A stretch of 64,000 nucleotides of DNA from assembly GCF_024806495.1 (NCBI RefSeq), contig NZ_JANUFF010000006.1, positions 62,001 to 126,000 of the forward strand. The letters run 5' to 3'. Of the stretch, positions 9,390-17,208 are shown piece by piece. Position numbers and translations under genes: made by a program. This stretch comes from Chryseobacterium sp. JUb7 (lineage in GTDB: Bacteria > Bacteroidota > Bacteroidia > Flavobacteriales > Weeksellaceae). Position 1 is the stretch's first letter; each line of letters starts with the position of its first letter. The notes under the pieces are model-generated. The model was not told the origin of the DNA. It did no database searches and worked only from the letters and a program-made list of their open reading frames with translations.

Positions 9390-9406
9390 TTCCTTTATCG
9401 GAGCGT

Positions 9407-10228
9407 TTGACTATGGTCAGCAAAAAAGATGTATTAAGCTTTAACAAGCAGTGCAATGCGCTTGGATTGAACCGTAGCACGCTTTATTATAGGAAAAAAG
9501 ACAAATCAGAGCAGGATAAGGCTATAGAGTTGTTCATGCAGGAGCAATATGTCAGGACGCCATTTTATGGTTACCGAAAGCTTACGGTACTTTTACGGGA
9601 GGCGGGTTTTCAGATCAATTCAAAACGTGTTAGGAGACTGATGAAAGTAATCAACTGGCGTACGATTTACCGCGAACCAAGCACCACCGTTGTAAACAAG
9701 GCGCATAAAAAATATCCTTATTTATTGAAGGGGCTGGAAATCGATAGAAAAAATCAAGTCTGGGCAACCGATATTACGTATATACCTATGAAAAAGGGGT
9801 TTATGTATCTATCGGCGATCATTGACCTGAAGACGAGATATGTCTTAAATTGGGATATCAGCAATACAATGAGTGCGGAATGGTGTACAGATCTATTGAA
9901 AGAGACCTTGCATATGCATGGTAAACCGGAGATATTCAATACCGATCAAGGTAGTCAATACACGAGTGACCTGCACACCAAAGAACTGTTAGATAACGAT
10001 ATATCTATCAGTATGGATGGAAAAGGCAGGGCCTTGGATAATATTTTTGTTGAAAGATTATGGCGGTCTGTAAAATATGAAAACGTATATTTACAGGCCT
10101 ACGATAGTCCAAGGTCTCTCCGTGCTGGGTTACGGTCTTACTTTGAATTCTACAATCAGGAACGCTTCCATCAGGGAATAAACTATAATACTCCGCAAAG
10201 CATGTATTTGCAAGCGGATGCGGCATAA
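9407..10228 (+). CDS. IS3-family transposase OrfB (DDE integrase core)
   Basis: A 273-residue protein with an HTH_21-like segment (FYGYRKLTVLLREAG) and an rve integrase core. The catalytic acids are in ATDITYIP (first D), FNTDQGSQYTS (second D) and DNIFVERLWRSVKYE (E). It ends with the common tail NYNTPQSMY. The listed start is a weak TTG. The natural product is probably OrfAB made by -1 frameshifting at the A9-G run, since the OrfB frame is open upstream to that point. No inactivating change is visible, so the element may be active. Confidence 0.92.
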   Translation: MTMVSKKDVLSFNKQCNALGLNRSTLYYRKKDKSEQDKAIELFMQEQYVRTPFYGYRKLTVLLREAGFQINSKRVRRLMKVINWRTIYREPSTTVVNKAHKKYPYLLKGLEIDRKNQVWATDITYIPMKKGFMYLSAIIDLKTRYVLNWDISNTMSAEWCTDLLKETLHMHGKPEIFNTDQGSQYTSDLHTKELLDNDISISMDGKGRALDNIFVERLWRSVKYENVYLQAYDSPRSLRAGLRSYFEFYNQERFHQGINYNTPQSMYLQADAA

Positions 10229-10499
10229 AAATAGAATAACTTTTTTAGGCTTTCAAGAGCCAAAAAGTTATTTCCATTTTCAGCCCTAAAACAGAAAATA
10301 CTATATAAAAATTAGAAATTTCTGTCTAAACAAACGGGCGCAGCTTAATCTCCATATTTAATGACTTTTGGTTCTGTACCTATTAATGGGGAAAGCTTTT
10401 TATATAATTCCTTTTGTCTTTCTGTTGGTTTCATCTATAAAAGCATTTTAAAAAATAACTATCAAATATTAGGGTTTCAGCTGGCAAAATGTAATAAAA

Positions 10500-10520
10500 A
10501 AGCTACCTAAGAGGCAGCTT
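10500..10520 (-). terminator. Terminator after the distal GAD-like immunity gene
   Basis: AAGCTACCT and AGGCAGCTT form a 9-bp stem with one mismatch and a 3-nt loop. On the minus strand it is followed by a run of six T. It lies 41 bases past the immunity gene stop. Confidence 0.65.
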
Positions 10521-10560
10521 CCATTATATCACTAATACCTATTTAAGAGTATTTGTCTTT

Positions 10561-11118
10561 TTATTCGATCTTGCCTAAAGCTTGTGCAACGATGGATAAA
10601 TGCTCTCTTAATTTAACTTTTTGTAAATTTTCTACTTTTTCCGGTCCCCCGAGCCCTAGAATAGGCACGTAACCATAACATTCATCTGATTCAACTTTTC
10701 CAAGTCTTTCTTTCGCTGGTTCGTAATTATCTAATAATAATTCTTGAGAGAAATATTCCCAATCAGTCATTATCGAATTGAACAAAACATTAACTTTTCT
10801 TCCAATCACCTTTGAAACGCCATGACGGATGTCAATATAAATCACACTTCCACCCTCATACGAATATAATCCCCCAAAAGCATCCCTAGCAAAACAAATT
10901 GATGGTTCGTGGACAGGAACATAAATTTCCTTTAAAATAGGATCAAATTGCACCGGATCAACTACCCAAAAAAAACTATCCATATAACTTCCTGCACCGT
11001 TCGAAATAAAACTGAAAAGCTCATCCGGTAAAAAGCTTTTTACTTGTTCAAGGTGATCATTTGGCAACTCGACTTTATGCTCAATATTTCCGTATTCTTC
11101 AATAAATTTTTCAAACAT
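10561..11118 (-). CDS. GAD-like / Tdi1-type immunity protein, copy 2
   Basis: A 185-residue protein with an N-terminal GAD-related domain (MFEKFIEEYG to GSYMDSFFWVVDP) and a C-terminal DUF1851/Tdi1-type part (YGYVPILGLGGPEKVENLQK, then the helix EHLSIVAQALGKIE). In Agrobacterium, Tdi proteins neutralise the Tde DNase effectors delivered by type VI secretion. It is a diverged paralogue of the gene at 11319-11876, sharing length, the IDIRHGVSKV/LDYRHGISKV strand and the GKIE ending. Both follow the Ntox15-type effector. A 200-bp gap between the copies suggests separate expression or a drifting duplicate. Confidence 0.75.
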   Translation of the reverse strand: MFEKFIEEYGNIEHKVELPNDHLEQVKSFLPDELFSFISNGAGSYMDSFFWVVDPVQFDPILKEIYVPVHEPSICFARDAFGGLYSYEGGSVIYIDIRHGVSKVIGRKVNVLFNSIMTDWEYFSQELLLDNYEPAKERLGKVESDECYGYVPILGLGGPEKVENLQKVKLREHLSIVAQALGKIE

Positions 11119-11318
11119 GAAATCTTTTTTACTATAACAAATATGATCATTTAAGCCTACTACGGTAAAGTTCGACGTTTAAATATGACTTTAGCACTTT
11201 TATCCGCATACAAATTATCCACATCATGCATCGTTTCTGTCTTGTAAACTTACAATGCCAAAATAAAGCCGACAATTTAGCGGCTTGTATGTTTTAATTA
11301 TGTGGAATCGTGAATTTC

Positions 11319-11876
11319 TTACTCAATTTTACCCACAGTCTGTGCTATCAGAGAAATGTGTACTTTTAAATTAACTTTATCCAAATTTTCAGATTTTTCA
11401 GCACCTCCTAATCCCAGTAATGGAACGTAGCCAAACGATTCCTCAAAATTTAAATCACCTAGTCTTTTTTTGGCCGCTACAAAATTCTTCCCTGAAAGAT
11501 CCGAATCAATATAAGATGAATCTGTTAAATCTTCAAATAAATATTTTAATCCTGATTCTAATACTTTAGATATCCCGTGCCGATAATCTAGTAAAACAGT
11601 ATGACTATTCTCCCAAATAATCAAGTCTGACAAACCAGTTGCAAACATAACAATCGGATTTTGATAGACCGGGCTATAAGAATCATCTAGAATATTAGCA
11701 AATTCATCAGGATTTACAACTTTTAAATAGCCGTCCATAAAAGATCCAAAACCATACTCTTTCCAGAAAGTAATTAGCACTTCTGGTAAATGATTCTGAT
11801 ACTTTTCAATGGTTTCATTCGTAGGTTTTTCCTGTATTGTGTAATCAGGATACTGTTTAAAAAATTCTTCAAACAT
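11319..11876 (-). CDS. GAD-like / Tdi1-type immunity protein, copy 1
   Basis: A 185-residue protein with the same domain order as its neighbour: GAD-related N-terminus (FWKEYGFGSFMDGYLKVVNP) and Tdi1/DUF1851 C-terminus (FGYVPLLGLGGAEKSENLDK and HISLIAQTVGKIE). It lies 42 bases downstream of the effector gene on the same strand, the usual place for the cognate immunity gene. It is the better candidate for the direct partner of the Ntox15-type toxin domain. There is no signal peptide, so it acts in the cytoplasm, where a DNase effector would attack. Confidence 0.78.
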   Translation of the reverse strand: MFEEFFKQYPDYTIQEKPTNETIEKYQNHLPEVLITFWKEYGFGSFMDGYLKVVNPDEFANILDDSYSPVYQNPIVMFATGLSDLIIWENSHTVLLDYRHGISKVLESGLKYLFEDLTDSSYIDSDLSGKNFVAAKKRLGDLNFEESFGYVPLLGLGGAEKSENLDKVNLKVHISLIAQTVGKIE

Positions 11877-11918
11877 ATTTAATATTTTGCTTTTACAAAT
11901 ATAACTATTTCCAATGAG

Positions 11919-13490
11919 TTACGGGTATAAATGAACATTCAAATAAGTACTTTTCCTCTCTGCCTCAGACATTTTTTCTGCCGCATCTCTGACACTTTTA
12001 TCCAATTCGTCTATCCGTGTTTTCCATTGACTTCCAAGACTGGAATTAACTCTCTTATCACCTAGACCAGTAACTTTATCACCAAAGCCACCAGCAATCT
12101 GATCAGGGTCATGCAGTGCTGCCTTATCCTGCATAAATTCATCAGCTTTCTTCTTCGCTTCCTCTCTGGTGAAGCCTTGATCTCTAAATTCTCTCACCTT
12201 ATTGCTATGTGCTTCCTCTCTAAATCTTTTCTGAGCTGCACTACCTTCTGCTGATCTTCCATTTTTTAAATATTCATCCCTATTCTTCAAAAAATCGTCT
12301 ACACTTAGTTTATTTAAACCTTCTTGTTGTCCTTTTAATTGTCGGATGAACTCATCTAAATCATGCTCTAGATTTTTTAAAAATGGATTTGTTAACTTAA
12401 ATTTGGGTAGCATACTTCTTGTCACTACAGCTGCTATATCATCCGCTTCTTTCTTTGCTAATTGCTCTAAGGTTTCTGCTATACCCCTTTTTGCACCAGC
12501 TTCCAATGCTTCTTTACCCGCTTTTTCAGCTCCAGCCTCGGCAACTTCCTTTACAGTTTTTTCAACAACGACTTCTGCACCTTCTTTTAATGCTGTCTTA
12601 CCTGCGGTAGCTGCCACCGAGCCACCAGCAGTGTACACAGCTGCAACAGCATCTGGTATAAATTCTCCAACTGTAGTACCGATCTTCCGAGGATTTTTAG
12701 CGATCCATTCGCCCGTATCCTGAGCTCCCTTGACAATATCATTTCCAAGCTTGTCCCAATTCTCTTCCTTGGAAGCCCAATCCCATGTTGAATTTGCTGC
12801 TTTTTCTAGATTCCCCGGTGTCGTACTCCATTTGTATGCCTCATTAAGTCCTTTAGTAGTCGCCTCATACCCCTCTTTCACCATTCCTCCTAAAGCTTCG
12901 GCAGTACCTACCGGGTCTTGCCCAACCTGATAGATTACTTCCCCAAGCCCGACTACTCCATTCACCGCCCCTTCAACTAATCCCGTTCCAAGATCATCAA
13001 ACCAATCCTTAGCCCCTGCAATAGGTTTCATCCAGTCAGGAATCATCTTATCCCTTTCAGCTCGATTTTCTTTTGTTTTTTGTTCAAGCCAGTCAAATCC
13101 TTCTTTGATGTAATCGCTGGGCATCTTCCCTTCTCCTATACCATAAGCAACGGCGGAAGCCCTATCAAAAAATATACTGATCTTACCTCCAAAAATACAA
13201 TTGCAGGTAGAATCTTCTAGAAGCATCCTGTTTCCATTAATTTTTACACCATCCTTCGGATTATCCCATTGCAAGGTAGTAGGTAAACAGGTTACACCCG
13301 TAGCCCATTTTGCAGGACAGGTACAAAGTCCCATTGGTTTAAGGTGAAAGAAAGGCAACTTATCTGCTTCGGTTGCCATTGGCACCGCATAAATAGTCGT
13401 ATTTTTGTTAAAGCTAACCCGTAATGTCGATGGGCTCGTTCCTTTATCGCAGGCGAGAAAAGCACCCTCTGGCACATACTTTTTTGCCAT
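11919..13490 (-). CDS. T6SS effector: DUF4280 PAAR-like N-terminus with Ntox15 (Tde-like) DNase C-terminus
   Basis: A 523-residue effector. Residues 1-130 match the PAAR-like DUF4280 domain, with cysteines in ACDKG, LCTCPAKWATGVTC and TCNCIFGG; it would cap the VgrG spike. The middle (about 150-390) is an alanine-rich helical region with transmembrane-like segments. The C-terminus carries ALHDPDQIAGG with the HxxD signature (H460, D463) of Ntox15, the family of the Tde DNase effectors. vgrG lies upstream on the same strand and two Tdi1-like immunity genes lie downstream, which fits a Tde-Tdi pair. DNase activity is inferred from the family. Confidence 0.85.
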   Translation of the reverse strand: MAKKYVPEGAFLACDKGTSPSTLRVSFNKNTTIYAVPMATEADKLPFFHLKPMGLCTCPAKWATGVTCLPTTLQWDNPKDGVKINGNRMLLEDSTCNCIFGGKISIFFDRASAVAYGIGEGKMPSDYIKEGFDWLEQKTKENRAERDKMIPDWMKPIAGAKDWFDDLGTGLVEGAVNGVVGLGEVIYQVGQDPVGTAEALGGMVKEGYEATTKGLNEAYKWSTTPGNLEKAANSTWDWASKEENWDKLGNDIVKGAQDTGEWIAKNPRKIGTTVGEFIPDAVAAVYTAGGSVAATAGKTALKEGAEVVVEKTVKEVAEAGAEKAGKEALEAGAKRGIAETLEQLAKKEADDIAAVVTRSMLPKFKLTNPFLKNLEHDLDEFIRQLKGQQEGLNKLSVDDFLKNRDEYLKNGRSAEGSAAQKRFREEAHSNKVREFRDQGFTREEAKKKADEFMQDKAALHDPDQIAGGFGDKVTGLGDKRVNSSLGSQWKTRIDELDKSVRDAAEKMSEAERKSTYLNVHLYP

Positions 13491-13497
13491 GATCCAC

Positions 13498-13779
13498 TTA
13501 TTTATAATTAACGTTCTTAACGCAGGTGCAGATTTCTACCAATTTGGTTTTTCTAAAAATCCGCTCCAATTCACTTAGGTTTTCTTTCGACTCCAAGACC
13601 GTGAAATCAGGAATCTTTAATATTTCCGATACCAGACAACCTGATAAACGTTTAATCTTTACGTTGTCGGCATAGATATCGAGACAGTTTAGTTCTGCTA
13701 GTTTATCGGCATCCTTACTGCTCAGTAGTATAAAGTATCGGTCATTTTGAAAGACAAGATCCTCTATCTTAAAAATCAT
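13498..13779 (-). CDS. Small protein in the vgrG-effector operon
   Basis: A 93-residue cytoplasmic protein of no recognised family. It is mixed alpha/beta in appearance (IFKIEDLVFQNDRYFILLSS), with three cysteines. It overlaps the upstream gene by 4 nt and ends 7 bases before the effector start, so it is co-translated with both. Genes in this position between VgrG and a DUF4280 effector often help load the effector, so an adaptor or chaperone role is plausible but not shown by the sequence. Confidence 0.6.
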   Translation of the reverse strand: MIFKIEDLVFQNDRYFILLSSKDADKLAELNCLDIYADNVKIKRLSGCLVSEILKIPDFTVLESKENLSELERIFRKTKLVEICTCVKNVNYK

Positions 13780-14597
13780 ATTGCTTTTAAAATATTTCTT
13801 TCTTCACGGTACAGCGTACCGGGAATTTCAGCTATACTCATGCACATACTCTGTTCAGACCAAGGCCATTCATCCAAACGGTATCTCTCGATGTAACCTA
13901 ACTGTAGCTGTGTAGGAACACGTGGCCTATTTTTCAGAATCCTGATCATGGCAGTAACTTTCTCCTGTTCAAACTTTTCATCGTCAATTGTCCCTTGAAC
14001 TTCAATTTGGATTTTACCATCTTCTAATTCTGTAAGTGTCTCCACGGTATTAATAGGAATCATTTTTGCCGCCAAAAAATTGGGAAGTTCACGATATCCA
14101 ATTGTCTCCTCGTCTTTTTTTAACTGATTTCCATGAATACCGGGGAATAGAAGAAGATACGGCTGTGCAAAACGCAAAGCATCCGATAAGTTGTCTGCGT
14201 TTTCCAAAAGTTCATTAATACCTGTGATAAAAATATCTTTGTGCGCATCTTTCTTATGTACTTTTACAAGCTCAGGTTTAATTTTTTCCCATTTCCGGCG
14301 TATATCTTCCATATTTAAGATAGTATCTAATTGCCCTTTTTCATTTAGTGTAAAAATCAGTTCATTCCTAATCTCATGAATATCCCCCACCCAACTGTAC
14401 AAGCCAGTGGCATTACTCTGCTTATAGTGGATGGTATTAATTTTAAATGTGGGAACTCCTTTACTCACGGACAATAACTTTACATCGAGACCAATTTCCA
14501 AATGATTTTCATTGCGTAAACCCTGAAATTGATAACGCTCTTCCCTGAGGAAAGCATACTTTCTTGTTTTCCCCACATCCTGAATATCGAACTCCAT
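13776..14597 (-). CDS. Unknown protein between vgrG and effector, possible T6SS loading factor
   Basis: A 273-residue protein without signal peptide or membrane segment and with no family I can name. The N-terminal half is beta-rich (KYAFLREERYQFQGL, LFTLNEKGQL), followed by a helical middle and another beta-rich part (GKIQIEVQGTIDDEKFEQEK). It starts 2 bases downstream of vgrG and overlaps the next gene by 4 nt. The tight coupling with a spike protein and its effector suggests an adaptor that joins the DUF4280 effector to VgrG. This is inference from position only. Confidence 0.6.
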   Translation of the reverse strand: MEFDIQDVGKTRKYAFLREERYQFQGLRNENHLEIGLDVKLLSVSKGVPTFKINTIHYKQSNATGLYSWVGDIHEIRNELIFTLNEKGQLDTILNMEDIRRKWEKIKPELVKVHKKDAHKDIFITGINELLENADNLSDALRFAQPYLLLFPGIHGNQLKKDEETIGYRELPNFLAAKMIPINTVETLTELEDGKIQIEVQGTIDDEKFEQEKVTAMIRILKNRPRVPTQLQLGYIERYRLDEWPWSEQSMCMSIAEIPGTLYREERNILKAI

Positions 14598-14599
14598 AA

Positions 14600-16765
14600 T
14601 TATCCCTTATTAATTTCTACATCTGCCCCTGTAATATTGGTCGGCCCACTTGAATTGATCTTGGAAGATTTGCTATCAACAGCTAAGTCAGCATCGGTCT
14701 TGATATCCATGTTGCCATTACTATGAATAGTAAATGTTCCTGCTGTCGCATCGAAACTGATGTTTCCATTGGTAACTGTTCCAGTAATCCCCTTTTTGTC
14801 GATGACAATTTTATTTCCGCCAACCTGAAAGGTTATACTTGTCTTGCCGTCAAGCGTAATATTACCTGCTGCGTCCATATTTAAGAGAGATTGTGGCGGT
14901 GCATTTTTTTTACCGCCGACATTAATGGAACTATTGCTACCAGCATTAACACTATGGGCTGTTTTTGCATTTGTTGTGGCATTTCCCGCTCCGTCGAAAT
15001 GCATGTTTGCTCCGCCCTGATCCTGTAGGTTCATAGAACCTGCACCATTATGAAATTTTAATTCTGCTCCACTTCTACCACTGAAACTCATTACATTATT
15101 CCCTTCACCACCACCTGCGCCAACTTTTCCATGAAACATGCCTCCCATAACAAATGGCCGATCGGGATGCAGATGGACAAAATTTACAATAACCTGATCC
15201 CCCACTTCTGGCACAGACATAAAGCCACGGTTTTTGCTGACCTTATCGCTACTACCCGCATCGGGAGACATTACACGGATAAATTCAGTTGAATCTTTTC
15301 CACGTTGCCAGTCCAGTTGCACCTGCACGCGCCCTTGATTGAGTGGATCTGTATTTGACATTACTTTCCCAAATTGTGGTTCCGCAGTGGGAACAACAAA
15401 TTCCGGTCTTGGAATGAATCCTGTATCGGATGCAATTGCCTGAAATGAACCATAGTAGTAACCACGAGCATCAACTTCGTGCGTCACTTCAATAAGCATC
15501 AGTTTTGTAAAGTATGAAGTTTCGCTACTATCAGCTTTTCTCATCTCGATATCCGCTATACAGCCAGGATGAAGAAACGGAACCGTCGTATTTCCTGAGG
15601 TGACAAAAACTTCCGACGCTTTGCTCCCGGCAGTACCTTTCTGCGATGCGTCAATATCCATAAAGGTTGCAGCTTTTATAGGGGCAACACGTAAAGATGG
15701 TGTTTGAAAAGTCCGTTCAGAAATCTCATATGCTCTTTTGGCAATATCTGATTTATGGTCAATTTTGCTTTTTCCACCAGCGAACTTTTCATCTTTACTG
15801 CTGTTATAACCATAAAATGTTGGATTTACGTGCTGGGCTTTCATTTTGATTTTCACATCAGTCAGATTGCTGCCATAAGTAAGTACAACAGGTTTTTCCT
15901 GCGGTGGTAACTGTCCAAAATGAAGGACTTCACCATCATAGAAAAATTGTTCACCATAAGCTTCTGCCATTCTAGCCAGATAGTTATAATGTGTCTCCTC
16001 GTACTGACAACTATAGGGTACATTTCCGTAGCGGGAATCAACCCTGAAATCAAATTTGTCGGCGCCTAAGCCTTCTTTGATGACTTCACTTGCTATACTA
16101 TTTAGACTGATAGGTTTTGATCCGCCGAAACTTTGGATATGTGGCGCCGCATCCAATAATATTGTGGGGCTATAGCCTGTCATGACAAGATTGCCCAGAC
16201 TTCCTTTTTCCTGACTAAAACCTACTTCTGTAATAACTCCTACAAAATTTCTTTCAGGGCTATTATCTACATCTTTGTATTTAAAGACAATTGTTATTCT
16301 TTTTCCTAGAAAATTTTGCGCCTCTTCCAGATTGTGATTTTCCACTGCTCCTAAGGTATCGTGAGCAAGTGTAAGCTCAAACTCATGGTGCTTCACAGCG
16401 CTTTGGGTAAGTTTAAAGTGCTTAAAATATTTGATTTCTTTTCCATCGACAAAAATATCGAGCTTCACTACCCTATTGATACCTGCAATTGCATTTTCAG
16501 GAATCCCTGCTGCATTAAATATTTTGGAAGTAGGCTGTTTTGCCCAAACTTTTTCCTTGAGAGTGGTGGGGACATTTGGTAATAATGGCTGATTCAGAAA
16601 CTGCCGCCCCGTGTCGGTTATATTTTTTGCTTGTTTAAGATACTCTTTTTGTGGACCCGGAATTTTAGTAACGTCATCTAAATTGACGTCACTTAACGAA
16701 TCCAAAACGTTTTTCTTGGATGAATCTATTCCTTTACTGGAGAGATTATCTTCTTGTTGAAACAT
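14600..16765 (-). CDS. vgrG: Type VI secretion spike protein VgrG
   Basis: A 721-residue VgrG. The gp27-like part contains the FVGVITEVGFSQEKGSLGNL strand region and a CQYEETHYNYLARMAEAYGE segment. The gp5-like OB fold is around PQFGKVMSNTDPLNQGRVQV and DKVSKNRGFMSVPEVGDQV. The C-terminal beta-helix has short repeats such as GNITLDGKTSITFQV and GNMDIKTDADLAV. The protein forms the trimeric tip of the T6SS tube and carries the DUF4280 effector encoded downstream. No other T6SS structural gene is in the window, so this is an orphan spike-effector island depending on a main cluster elsewhere. About 110 N-terminal residues precede the canonical domain. Confidence 0.9.
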   Translation of the reverse strand: MFQQEDNLSSKGIDSSKKNVLDSLSDVNLDDVTKIPGPQKEYLKQAKNITDTGRQFLNQPLLPNVPTTLKEKVWAKQPTSKIFNAAGIPENAIAGINRVVKLDIFVDGKEIKYFKHFKLTQSAVKHHEFELTLAHDTLGAVENHNLEEAQNFLGKRITIVFKYKDVDNSPERNFVGVITEVGFSQEKGSLGNLVMTGYSPTILLDAAPHIQSFGGSKPISLNSIASEVIKEGLGADKFDFRVDSRYGNVPYSCQYEETHYNYLARMAEAYGEQFFYDGEVLHFGQLPPQEKPVVLTYGSNLTDVKIKMKAQHVNPTFYGYNSSKDEKFAGGKSKIDHKSDIAKRAYEISERTFQTPSLRVAPIKAATFMDIDASQKGTAGSKASEVFVTSGNTTVPFLHPGCIADIEMRKADSSETSYFTKLMLIEVTHEVDARGYYYGSFQAIASDTGFIPRPEFVVPTAEPQFGKVMSNTDPLNQGRVQVQLDWQRGKDSTEFIRVMSPDAGSSDKVSKNRGFMSVPEVGDQVIVNFVHLHPDRPFVMGGMFHGKVGAGGGEGNNVMSFSGRSGAELKFHNGAGSMNLQDQGGANMHFDGAGNATTNAKTAHSVNAGSNSSINVGGKKNAPPQSLLNMDAAGNITLDGKTSITFQVGGNKIVIDKKGITGTVTNGNISFDATAGTFTIHSNGNMDIKTDADLAVDSKSSKINSSGPTNITGADVEINKG

Positions 16766-17208
16766 GATAACATAATTTTTTTCGGTTGTGTTATTTAAAA
16801 AGGTTTATCACCGAGCGGTGAATTCAATTACCAAAGCTACAAATTAATAAGCATGTAGTACTTTCACAAGGCTATCATAATAGAGATCTGATAATGGTAC
16901 GAAAAGAAATTCCGTGGGTCGAAATTACTCTTTAAGTATTAAGATACGCGAACTATTGTTGGGTTGTATTCATTCTTTTTCATAAGCATTTTAATGATTT
17001 TGGTTTTGCAATATAATACCTTACAACTTCACGGCAAAATGATTTTGACATTATTTTAAAAATTGTCGTAATTCTACTAATCAGAGTTTTACATGTAAAT
17101 TTTATGAAATAATGAACTTCAATCCGAGAAAAAGAATGCAAAAAAAATATTTAAATTACCCCACCATACTTATTTCACTATTTCTTCAGTTGTAAACCGC
17201 AGACGGAT
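16766..17208. other. Gene-free spacer upstream of vgrG
   Basis: There are 443 AT-rich bases between the vgrG start and the end of the AraC-type gene. No open frame or clear hairpin is visible. It should contain the vgrG promoter, but I could not pick a confident TAnnTTTG box. Confidence 0.4.

Larger units (their letters stand above)
9047..10344 (+). mobile_element. IS3-family insertion sequence
   Basis: About 1.3 kb with two overlapping transposase frames on the plus strand. The ends are imperfect inverted repeats. The left end (9047-9075) and the complement of the right end (10316-10344) share GCTGC, CCC, TAGACA and AAATTT blocks in register. The element sits inside the SUFU gene, which is transcribed in the opposite direction. 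The flanks (ATA/TTA) give no perfect target duplication, so the ends may be off by a few bases or a short 3-bp duplication may have mutated. Confidence 0.85.
8564..10434 (-). pseudogene. SUFU-domain immunity protein, split by an IS3-family element
   Basis: The first 29 codons, starting MKPTERQKELYKKL, lie at 10345-10434. The rest resumes in a compatible frame immediately left of the IS (IDDTGENAIFIMEC) and runs to 8564. The assembled protein would be about 190 residues with the suppressor-of-fused features FYATIGLSDYSL, a FLLAIPISELEF strand and an NRKSIL end. SUFU proteins serve as immunity proteins in bacterial toxin systems. It is the most distal gene of the T6SS effector island, after two other immunity genes. 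The 149-codon remnant starting at 9013 is unlikely to fold as a full domain. Confidence 0.85.

Noticed and set aside
9040..10350. Perfect target-site duplication of the IS3 element
   Set aside because: The flanks read ATA and TTA/TAA on the gene strand and do not match exactly, so no duplication is claimed.
12346..12723. Plus-strand 125-codon frame inside the T6SS effector gene
   Set aside because: It is the antisense shadow of the alanine-rich region of the effector, with biased composition and no start context.
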